A DNA stretch of 64,000 nucleotides from Gnetum montanum (lineage: Eukaryota; Streptophyta; Gnetopsida; Gnetales; Gnetaceae): contig MNCI01002045.1 of NCBI GenBank assembly GCA_015680685.1, forward strand, positions 520,365-584,364, given 5' to 3'. The notes beneath the pieces were generated by a model. The model saw only the letters and a program-made list of their open reading frames with translations. It was not told the origin of the DNA and did not search any database. The position numbers and the translations under genes are program-made. Below, one piece after another: positions 55,985-64,000 of this stretch. Within the stretch, counting starts at the first letter, position 1. Each line of letters opens with the position of its first letter.

Positions 55985-57204
55985 TGTGGATCATTGAACT
56001 TAGAAGGGGGGGATGAATAAGTTTCTTAAATTGAAATTTTTTGGGCACAACACACACACCAAATTTAACATGGTTTCCTAAATTGTGTAGTCCACACTTG
56101 GAGGGTAGATCACAAGCACACCTCTGGACTTTATTGCTCTCAAATATGGTTTTAAGGGTTCACACCTTGTACAATCTTCAAGCCTTGCTCCGGAGTGTTT
56201 TGCTATAACATCAACCACTCAACCCCTCAAGGTCTAGTTAGGCTTGGAATGTGGTTTTCAATCTTTCACAACCTTTACAATCTTGAGCTTCACTTCAAAG
56301 TGTTGTACCACAAAACCAAATGCCCAATCCTATAGGATCTTGACAAGCACAAGCAAGATGCCTTTCCACAAGAAGCACATCAACCTTGTAGGCCAATAAG
56401 AAAGAACAATTACAAGGGATAAATGAAACCTAGTTTGCTGATCCTTACACTTTAAGGTACAACATACTTACAATGAACAAATGATGATACAATGAAGAGC
56501 AATAGAGATCACAATGATTGACAAAATGATTGTACAATGATTACACATAAGCTTGTCCATTTCCCAATACATATGATGTCTTCTTATAGCTATCATGTTT
56601 TCAAATCCATACTAGAATGCATGCAATGACTGGCAAATAGTTACTAACAATTATGAAAGGCATCTTCTTTGTTCCTTAGATGTCTTGCTATATTTTCCCT
56701 CTATTCTTGAAAGACATCTTTATGAAATCTTCATTTTGGGAAGATGTCTTTGTCTTATGAAAGATGTCTTTATGAAATTGACCTTTATTTTGTGTAGAGG
56801 TCTTTTCTTGATGGAAGAAGTCTTTGCTTGAGGAAAGATTTTTGCTATTTCTTGAAGACATGTTTGCCTGTGCATCCTCCAATTCTACCAAGACATCTAC
56901 TATTTCATAGAGATGTCTTTCTTCAACCTTCCTTTACATGATGAATTCATCATTCCTTGTCCATAGCCTTAATCTTTTGTATGCTTCAATAATGAAAAAT
57001 CTACTTGTCCATGTTCTTTGAATTCTTTTCTTTTAAGCTTGCCTTTTATGGATGAACCCTTAAAACCTTGTGGATGAATTTCTTCTTTTGTTTACATAAG
57101 TGCATTCCTTGTCATCTCATCTTGGTTGTACAACCACAACAACCACACACACATATCCTTTGTCTTCATTTTACTTGATATTTTGACACACCACAAGGTC
57201 CATA
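55985..57204 (-). repeat. Element E 3' LTR
   Basis: 1220 bp. U3 (56640-56930) is packed with AGACATCT and AGATGTCT, about ten sites in both orientations. Confidence 0.9.
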
Positions 57205-57207
57205 ATA

Positions 57208-57220
57208 TCCCCCTTTTTGG
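57208..57220 (-). promoter_or_regulatory. Element E polypurine tract
   Basis: CCAAAAAGGGGGA on minus, three bases before the LTR start at 57204. A second similar run (AAAAAGGGGGAGAG) lies near 57282-57295. Confidence 0.8.
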
Positions 57221-58289
57221 TGATGTTTAAAACTTAAGAAAATGGATTAGTGATCATACAAATATAACCATACCACTCTCCCCCTTTTTGAACAGTAGCA
57301 AAAAGGTTAAGGCACATAAACTAGTGAAAGAGTAATCATAAAAGCATAGTATCATAAAATAAGAATAACCAAAAATTATGGCATAATCCAAAGAAAAAAA
57401 ATTTAGTAAGTAAGAATATCAATTAAAGAGCACACATTTTTCAGCACTAAGTTCCATGAGGAGTTGCCTCAAATTTTTCAAGAACTAATCTAAGCCTTTC
57501 CAAGTGATACTCAAACTTAATTCTTGAAGTGAAGTATAAGCCTTGAAGATAAAGTAATATGTCTCTAAATCAATAAATCATTAGTAGTTTATAGTGCATG
57601 GTTCTTTTAGTGCTTAAATATTCTCTATCCTTTTAAAAACATTAGCAAAATATATCTTATATGATAAGGAGAATATAGTAATACATATTCACAATGTGAA
57701 ATTAGTCATGCCATATTTTAAATTCTTGAGCTAGGAAGTACATCTCAAGGCAAACTATGCAAAGGATGTTTCAATCAAAATTGTGGATACTTTTCCATAA
57801 TTAGAATGATCATGTGCTTGCTCATATTGTTGTAAGAAATAATATCACTATTTGCATTTTTTCATAGAAATATAGACACTTCTTACTTTAGCTTATGCTT
57901 GAATATTGAATAGGTAGGCTCTTGATATTCTTATCTTTCTCATTTTGGAATATTTTGCTATTTCATATATGTGATGTATTTATTTGTTCATGCTCTTTAT
58001 GATAGAACCTTTGATCACTTATTGCATCATTTTCAATTCTTCACTTCTCTTCATTCTCACTTATTGGTACCTGCTCAATTTCCTTACCAAAGCCTTTTTG
58101 ACAAGACTAAGCACTAATCTTGTTTTGATCATCATGATTATAGTTAGGAGTTTGCTTACAACCACAATTTTTACAAAAAAATAAAGTATTATCCTTATGA
58201 TCAAACTTATTAAACTTGTCTATGCTTGAGCTTGAAGTTTCATGTGTGGAGCTTGAGTTTTCATTTGTAGCTTCCTCTAAATTCTTTGG
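57221..58289 (-). other. Element E non-coding interior between gag and polypurine tract
   Basis: AT-rich; no pol motif found on either strand. It is where pol would be in a complete copia element. Confidence 0.6.
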
Positions 58290-59566
58290 CTATTTTTTAG
58301 GAGTTTCCTCTTTTTGAACCTTGCTAAAAGCCTTATTAAAAGTGGTTAGTTGTTGAATCTCAAATTTTATGTCTGAGATATCTTCTTTCACTTTAGCATG
58401 AATAGCATCCAACTTAGAAATTACAAATTTCTTTACCTTCCTAATCAAATGCTGTAAAAGAAAAATTTCTTCTTTAAATTCACTATACCTTTTGTCACAC
58501 TTACCATCTTGTTCAACCACATGTGAGAAATTTTCATCTGTAAGTGCCATGCATATGAGATGTGAATTTTTGAAAGAATTGCATGCTTCTTCTTCAGTTT
58601 TCTCACCATCATTCCAACTTGTATAAAATTTGGTCTTTTTTAATTCCTTATCATTGCATCTATTCTTTGGTTGTATCTTATGATCACTAGGATAACTAGG
58701 ATATTTGAAGGCCATATGGCCTCTTCCTTCACAAACCCAACATTCTATGGAATGAAAATCTAAGTTAGAATTTAAAAAATTTCTACCTCTTTCTCTACCT
58801 TTGAGTAGATTGGGCTTTTATTGTGATTCCCCCTTATTTCTTCTTGTTAGTAGTTGTTGTGAGAGAAGGGCAATCTCATCTTCACTGCCCTCATCATGTT
58901 CATTGAAGTCCTCCTTGGAGGCAGTCTTTAGAGCAACAGGTCTTTGTTGGATTGCTTCTTTGATTATGAGATTCATTTCATAAGCAATTAGAGCACTTTG
59001 AAGATCTTCAAATTTTAAGATTGAGAAATTTTTGATCTCCTCCATAGCCATGACCTTTGGTTTGAACTCCAATTGTAGAGTTTTGATCATTTTGACAATG
59101 ACATCACTTTTGGGCCAAATTTATCTATTCCTATTATAGCTAGAACAATCTTTGTTTTCTCACCTTCTCTCATTTTGAGTTTATTGTATTCACTTTGTAA
59201 AACTAATAGTTTCAATTGCTTACCAATAGATGTTCTTTCATAAGTAGTTTCTAAAGTTTTCCAAATTTATTTGGCTATTTTACATCTTGCTACTCTATTA
59301 AATTTATATTTTTTTAATGCACAATATAAAAATTTGTTTGCTTTTGAATCAAACATGAACTTATCCTTTTCATCTTGTGTCCATTTGTTATGAGGCTTAA
59401 TAATGTTGATGGCACTATTGATAGGTAAACTGTAGCCTTTAAGGATTGAATCCCATACTTCAAACTTAATGGATTCGAAGAACCCTTGCATTCTAGCTTT
59501 CCAATAGGCAAAGTCAAATCCATCAAACATAGATGGATTTGTATAAGATGTCCCCTCCATTGTTCA
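58290..59566 (-). pseudogene. Element E gag
   Basis: Starts with MEGTSYTNPSMFDG at 59560. FDGFDFAYWKARMQGFFESI..EVWDSI is the copia gag signature. Then IWKTLETTYERTSIGKQLKL, a conserved PKVMAMEEIKNFSILKFEDLQSALIAYEM (59090-58818), and the zinc knuckle CWVCEGRGHMAFKYPSY near 58735, whose last Cys has become Tyr. A 141-codon open frame (58715-58290) follows, with a lysine/glutamate-rich, coiled-coil-like tail. Gag would form particles and package RNA. Stops near 59267 and 59100, and a frameshift. Confidence 0.88.
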
Positions 59567-59594
59567 CTATTGAAGTTGATGATGACAAAGAAGA

Positions 59595-59613
59595 GTACCA
59601 AGCTCCTATACCG
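59595..59613 (-). promoter_or_regulatory. Element E primer binding site (initiator tRNA-Met type)
   Basis: CGGTATAGGAGCTTGGTAC on minus, directly after the 5' LTR end; it resembles the usual TGGTATCAGAGCTTGGT. Confidence 0.8.
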
Positions 59614-59615
59614 CT

Positions 59616-60895
59616 TGTTGATCATTGAAATTAGAAGGAGGGAGATGAATAAGTTTCCCAAATTGAAATTCTTTGGAAAAAGCACACACACCAAATTTAA
59701 CATGGGTTTCCAACTTGTGCATTCAACACTTAGAGGGTAGATCAAAATCACACCCTTGGACTTTATTGCTCTTAAATATGATTTGAAAGACCCACACTAT
59801 GTACAATCTTCAAGCCCCTCTTTGGAGTGTTGTGCCACAACACCAACCACTACACCCTGTAAGGTCTAGTTAGGATTGGAATGTGGTTTTGAGGCTTTCA
59901 AAACCTTTATAATCTTGAGCTCCACTTCAGAGTGTTGTGTTGCAACAACAATCACTTAATTTCGTAGGATCCTGACAAGATCAAGAAAGATGCCTTCCCG
60001 CAAGAAGCACATCAACCCTATAGGGCAACAAGGGAGAATAATTACCAGGGATAAATGTAACTTATTTTGTTGATTCTTGCACTTTGAGGTATAGCACACT
60101 TTTCAATGAATAAATGATGATATAATGAAGATCAATAGAAATCACAATGATTGAAAAAATGATTGTATAATGATTACACATAGCTCATTTCCCAATACAT
60201 ATGATGTCTTCTTATAGTTGTCATGTTTCTAAATCCATGTTGGAACTCATGCAATGGCTAGCCAACTATCATTACTGGTTATGGAAGACATCTTCCTTGT
60301 GCAATGGCTAGCTAACTATCACTAACAGTTATGAAAGGCATCTTTCTCATGCCTAAGATGTCTTTCTATATTTTCCCTCTATTTTGGAAAGACATCTTTA
60401 TCTAGGAAAGACATCTATTTGAAATCTTTGTTCTAGGAAGAAATATTTGTCTGATCGAAGACGTCTTTTTGAAACTATCTTGCATTCTATGAAGACGTAT
60501 TTGCCTAATGGGAGACATCTTTACCTAAGGAAAGATGTCTAATATTTCTTGAAGACATCTTTACCTATGCATCCTCCAATTCTATCAAGACATCTACTGT
60601 TTGTTAGAGATGTCTTTCTTTAATCTTCCTTTGCATGATGAATTCATCATTCCTTTTTCACAACCTTGATCTTTCACATGCTTTAATGATGACAAATCTA
60701 CTTGTCCACATTCTTTAATTTTTTTTTAAGTTTTCCTTTTGTGGATGAACCCTTGAGATCTTGTGGATGACTTTCTCCTTTTGTTTACACAAGTGCATTC
60801 CTTGTCATCTCATCTTGGTCCTACAACCACAACAATCACACATAATTCATTTGTCTTCATTTTACTTGACATTTTGACACGCCAAAAGGTCCACA
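59616..60895 (-). repeat. Element E 5' LTR
   Basis: 1280 bp. It carries an extra partial duplication near 60246-60330 (CAATGGCTAGC.AACTATCA twice) absent from the 3' LTR, and U3 AGACATCT clusters at 60350-60620. Confidence 0.9.
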
Positions 60896-61474
60896 ATGGT
60901 TAACAAGAAATAGCAAGCTTAAATGTTTGAAATTTGAGTAATCTGGAAGAAACGTTTTGCTAGTTTGTGAGCTTAGATATTCCCAAACCTCCCCACTAAA
61001 ATCCCAAAACCTTACACACATTGTGGTATCAAACATGAATAATACCAGATGCTAATCATAGGGCTAGGGAAAATAAAAGATAATCAATAGACCAACCCTA
61101 GTATCCAACAATACTGAGCATAGCCAAAACATCAAAATTTTGCATCCAAATATGGCTCTTCTATGTTATTTTTAGTAATCTTGGGCAAGATGTGAGCTGC
61201 AACACTAGAGTTTGATGTTCAAGAAATCTACTTGAAAGCTTGAACATTGAGCATATGATCCCTAGAGCTAGAAAAAAAAACCTTTTAATGTGGAACTAGG
61301 TTTTACAAGGTAATATGAGCTTAATAAGTTGGGTGTTTCAAAAATCTCAAACTTTAGAGCTTATACATTGGCTTTTGAATAATTTTTGGTGGATGTGGAT
61401 CACACGAGACTTAGCCAAAAGCATTTACAATGTATTATATGCTGAAGGCCAAGCTCCACATGCTAGGTAGTTAT
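60896..61474. other. D1 spacer, right of element E
   Basis: No gene. It contains CTCCACATGCTAGG at 61453-61466, the core of D1's LTR hairpin, as expected for the spacer ahead of RT. It is cut by D2. Confidence 0.55.
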
Positions 61475-61584
61475 TGATGTCAACACTCCCATGCTCTCAT
61501 GGGGCCATGATTATCAACGTCTCTATCTCTCTCTCTTAATAACCACAATAAAAATCATGCAAGTAGTAGGCATTTAAACTATTA

Positions 61585-61826
61585 GGTAACAATTATTAAT
61601 GATGACGATTAAAATTATTAATGATGGAGGTTACAATTATTAATGATGATGGTTACAATCATTGATGGTGGCAGTTATAATTATTAATGATGATGGTTAC
61701 AATTATTAATAATGATGGTTACAATTATTAATAATGATGGTTACAATTATTAATGATGATGGTTACAATTATCAATAGTGGTGGTTACAATTATTAATGG
61801 TGGTAGTTACAGTCATTAATGGTAGA
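61585..61826 (+). repeat. 22-bp minisatellite, 11 copies, in D2 U3
   Basis: GGTTACAATTATTAATGATGAT repeated; 242 bases is exactly 11 x 22, without indels. It ends about 75 bp before the TATA box. Confidence 0.95.
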
Positions 61827-61900
61827 CATTTCAGAAGTTATGGACATAGTGGGCACTTAAATTAGAGAACGTAGCCATCATTATGGATGGTCGCAGCAGC

Positions 61901-61907
61901 TATAAAA
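61901..61907 (+). promoter_or_regulatory. TATA box of element D2 LTR
   Basis: TATAAAA about 75 bp after the minisatellite. Sequence downstream is richer in G and C, as expected for a transcribed leader. Confidence 0.6.
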
Positions 61908-62188
61908 TGGAATCTGGAGGGGGGCTCTAGAAGGATCATGGAAGGGTGGAAAGGAGTCCCAGTTTTTTTTCTTTTCTTTTCTTTACAGGCTTCGAGAAGG
62001 GTCCAAGGTAGGAGCCAGTGGCTCAAAATTGAATCCTTGGGGGTCTTCTCGGCGACGGTAGGAGCTTGTCATAGTGGTGCAGACGTGGGTGAATGATCTT
62101 CCTCTCTACGGCGGTGAACAAAAGGCGGAAAACGGTGGCAGACTTTGAGGATTGTAGTTGCTGCCCTGTACAGACTGGAATGGGAAAT

Positions 62189-62226
62189 CTCTCTCTTTCT
62201 CTTTCTCTTTCTCTCTCTCCCTCTCT
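62189..62226. repeat. CT-rich simple repeat
   Basis: CTCTTT/CTCTCT microsatellite. Its reverse strand gives an artificial Arg/Glu-rich frame. Confidence 0.9.
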
Positions 62227-62528
62227 CGTGGTGATCATGGTCTTCCTGCCTAGCAATGGATACCATCGCTAGTCATGGATCAGCAGCATCAGCGAGACCA
62301 GGGAAGATTCAATTCTTTTAATTACTTATTGTATTGAAGAAAATTATTTAATTTAAATTCCAGATTTCTTTCTAGTTTCTTATTTGCAAAACGCCATGTA
62401 GCCCTCTCCAGTTGAGACTATTCTTGGGTTTCCGTACCCATATGGGAGGCACCCTAGGCAATAGTCTCCTAAAATGAGTTTTCTTTCCTGGTGTTGGTGT
62501 GACCAAAATTTATGCATCAAGACCTTTT

Positions 62529-62547
62529 TGGTGCTAGAAGGAGGGCC
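62529..62547 (+). promoter_or_regulatory. Element D2 primer binding site
   Basis: TGGTGCTAGAAGGAGGGCC, nine bases after the LTR end. It is nearly identical to that of B (27125-27143, minus). Confidence 0.75.
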
Positions 62548-63227
62548 TTTCCCCAACCTTTTGTTTATCAGCTTTTCTTGTCATTTCTCTTACCTTTATT
62601 ATCCCATTTTCTGAAATATTTATTTTTTGTCCTTTTCTAGTCCCTATTTTTATTTTTTAAAAATTTCCTTTTCCTTGTTTCAAACTTGTTTTATTTAAAA
62701 TTTCCATTTTCAGCCATTGTCTTGAAAAATATTCTAAAATAATTTTCAAGCCTTTTATTTCTTATTCTCAGAAGTTCCTTTCCTAAAAACTTTTGGGTCT
62801 CATCACCCATTTTTCTTTAATCTTTTCCTTGTTATTTTTTCTTAATCCTTGTTTCCAATCCCATTTTTGAATCTATGTTTTGGCAGTCCTTACCATAGTC
62901 CTAGGTTAGGTAAGGTGGTTTTATTTGATTATGAAATTTTAAGTTTATTTTCCTAAAATCTTGCATTTTACTATTTTCCCTTTTAATTTTATAAGTATTG
63001 CAATTTTATACATTTATTTTTCTTTTCAAAAAAAAAAAGTTTTATTTCAATATTTTCTTTTCTTTTTACGCAATTTCATAGTTTCATTCTAAGAATTATA
63101 TTTTATAGTTCTATTTATGAGTGAACTCTCCTCTGCTTCTAACTGACCAATCACTCGTCTCTTCGCATTAAGGAAACAACAAGCCTCACATTTTTCAAGT
63201 TTTATTCCTAGGAGAGCCTAGACTAGG
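62548..63227 (+). other. D2 leader, strongly T-rich
   Basis: No gene. Long runs of TTTTC/TTTCC on + (62570-63120) with an A tract at 63028-63040; pyrimidine-rich untranslated leader. Confidence 0.55.
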
Positions 63228-64000
63228 ATGGCAGGCAATCAACCCCCAGCTCCCTTGGTTAGTAACCCCTTAAACTTTACTAACTACCGTGAAATTCCAA
63301 AGTCACTCCAGAATATAAATTTGTTCTACAACCCCACAAACCCTTCTAGTGATGCCCGCCAACATATACAATGTTTTGAAACCTTAATAGGCATTTACAA
63401 CATTGTCCAAAATGATGTGGCTTGTAGGGTATTTGTGACAACATTCAAAACCAAAGCAATCCAGTGGTTCTTAATGCTTCCATTAACTCATGGCATGAGT
63501 TCAAAAATAATTTTTTGACCCAGTTTGACAAATTCACAAGCCCTGTCATAACATCTAGTAACTTCACCAAATTAAGAAAGCTACTTGGGGAAAATGTTAG
63601 GGATTATAACCTTAGATTCCTTCACCTGTCGGCCTATGTGCCAAGTGAGATGTGTCCATAACCCGATGGCATCCTCAACTTTTAACTCTCTACCATTGAC
63701 CCATTCTTTGCCTATGCCATTAAATCAGACCCTAACATAATAGAAATATAGGGAGCAATGGCTAAAGTTGTGAAGCTAGAACCAATAAACCTTATGAATA
63801 ACATTCAAACTCAATTCAGAATGATGAGTGTTAGCAATCCTATGCAACATAGTCCTCTACCTCTACCAACTTTCCCAATGACCAACACTATGTTCCAAAC
63901 TCTCGTTCCCCTTCAAATGACTCAACCTACAAATAGCTATTTTCAAGGTCCCACATTTTCTCCATTCCTACCATCTAACACTGGTTTGAATGAGGATCAA
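63228..64000 (+). pseudogene. Element D2 gag, running off the window
   Basis: MAGNQPPAPLVSNPLNF, then NPTNPSSDARQHIQCFETLIGIYN and VACRVFVTTFKTKAIQWF (gag core W), NNFLTQFDKFTSP and LLGENVRDYNLRFLHLS, the usual gypsy gag order. A one-base frame change near 63465 splits the core. TAA near 63659 and TAG near 63750 interrupt the rest, which continues as a proline-rich stretch to the edge. Gag would build the particle. No zinc knuckle is in view yet. Confidence 0.85.

Larger units (their letters stand above)
55985..60895 (-). mobile_element. Element E: gag-only Ty1/copia-type LTR retrotransposon nested in D1
   Basis: LTRs 55985-57204 (1220 bp, 3') and 59616-60895 (1280 bp, 5') are flanked by ATGGT at 55980-55984 and 60896-60900. 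A primer site, gag and polypurine tract are present, but the 2.4 kb interior has no protease, integrase, RT or RNase H. This is the design called TR-GAG in other plants. The LTRs share the AAGATGTCTT motif and other stretches with element C's LTRs, so C-like elements may be the helper (inference). Confidence 0.92.
61475..62519 (+). repeat. Element D2 5' LTR
   Basis: About 1045 bp, ending ATGCATCA. It holds a 22-bp minisatellite upstream of TATAAAA (61901-61907), and a CT-rich tract (62189-62226) downstream, in R/U5. Confidence 0.7.
61475..64000 (+). mobile_element. Element D2: Ty3/gypsy element, 5' LTR to gag, continuing past the window
   Basis: LTR (about 61475-62519), primer site at 62529, T-rich leader and gag from 63228. 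It sits inside D1's spacer. Gag is unlike the A/B/D1 gag, so it is a different gypsy family, although the primer site motif is shared. The left edge (TGATGTCAAC) is a best guess. Confidence 0.8.

Noticed and set aside
59314-59751. 145-codon minus-strand ORF overlapping E's LTR and gag
   Set aside because: Wrong frame; the real gag frame (FDG...YWKARM) overlaps it.
62023-62266. Arg/Glu-rich reading frames on the minus strand
   Set aside because: They come from the CT-rich simple repeat in the D2 LTR; no conserved domain.
1-64000. tRNA, rRNA, organelle insertions or intact host genes
   Set aside because: None recognised by eye on either strand; a tRNAscan or organelle BLAST run would be needed to exclude small ones.

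Overview
This window looks like intergenic DNA from a large, repeat-bloated plant nuclear genome. I would guess a gymnosperm, but the sequence does not prove that. I see no intact host gene, tRNA or rRNA. Nearly all of it is nested, decayed LTR retrotransposons. Paralogous positions often read TAG or TGG where a sister copy has CAG or CGG, which is the expected decay of CHG- and CG-methylated plant DNA.

Layout. (1) Element A, a giant Ty3/gypsy element on the + strand, occupies 1-10276 and 28987-33168; its 5' end lies outside the window. (2) Element B, a second giant gypsy element of the same lineage on the - strand (10277-28986, 18.7 kb), is inserted in A's integrase gene. It is bounded by TG...CA LTRs of about 1.8 kb and a 5-bp target duplication, CATAT. 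(3) 33169-36520 holds a decayed CCR4-type deadenylase pseudogene and a probable LTR fragment. (4) Element C, a Ty1/copia element on + (36521-42131), has its RNase H end inverted. (5) Element F, a non-autonomous LTR element on - (about 42137-45890). (6) Element D1, a third giant gypsy element on + (about 45900 to 61474), is itself interrupted by (7) element E, a gag-only copia-type element on - (55985-60895, target duplication ATGGT). (8) Element D2, another gypsy element on +, starts at about 61475 and runs off the right edge in gag.

The main discovery is the shared architecture of A, B and D1: LTR, gag, protease, short tandem array, then an ANTISENSE multi-exon gene of about 3 kb. A and B continue with RT, RNase H, a second (archaeal-type) RNase H, integrase, another tandem array, a 3' UTR with an intron acceptor, a stem-loop at the polypurine tract, and the LTR. 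The antisense gene (aORF) is alignable across all three families by eye, contains GT-AG introns, and sits between protease and RT, where a giant sense intron would remove it. A spacer on its 5' side repeats the short inverted motif found in the U3 of the same element's LTR.

Each LTR family here carries its own short motif in both orientations in U3, forming hairpins: A ACTATGCTCTC, B GCTACGCTA, C/E AAGATGTCTT, D1 CCACATGCT, and F a 10-bp hairpin just upstream of the TATA box. All similarities were judged by eye, without alignment software.
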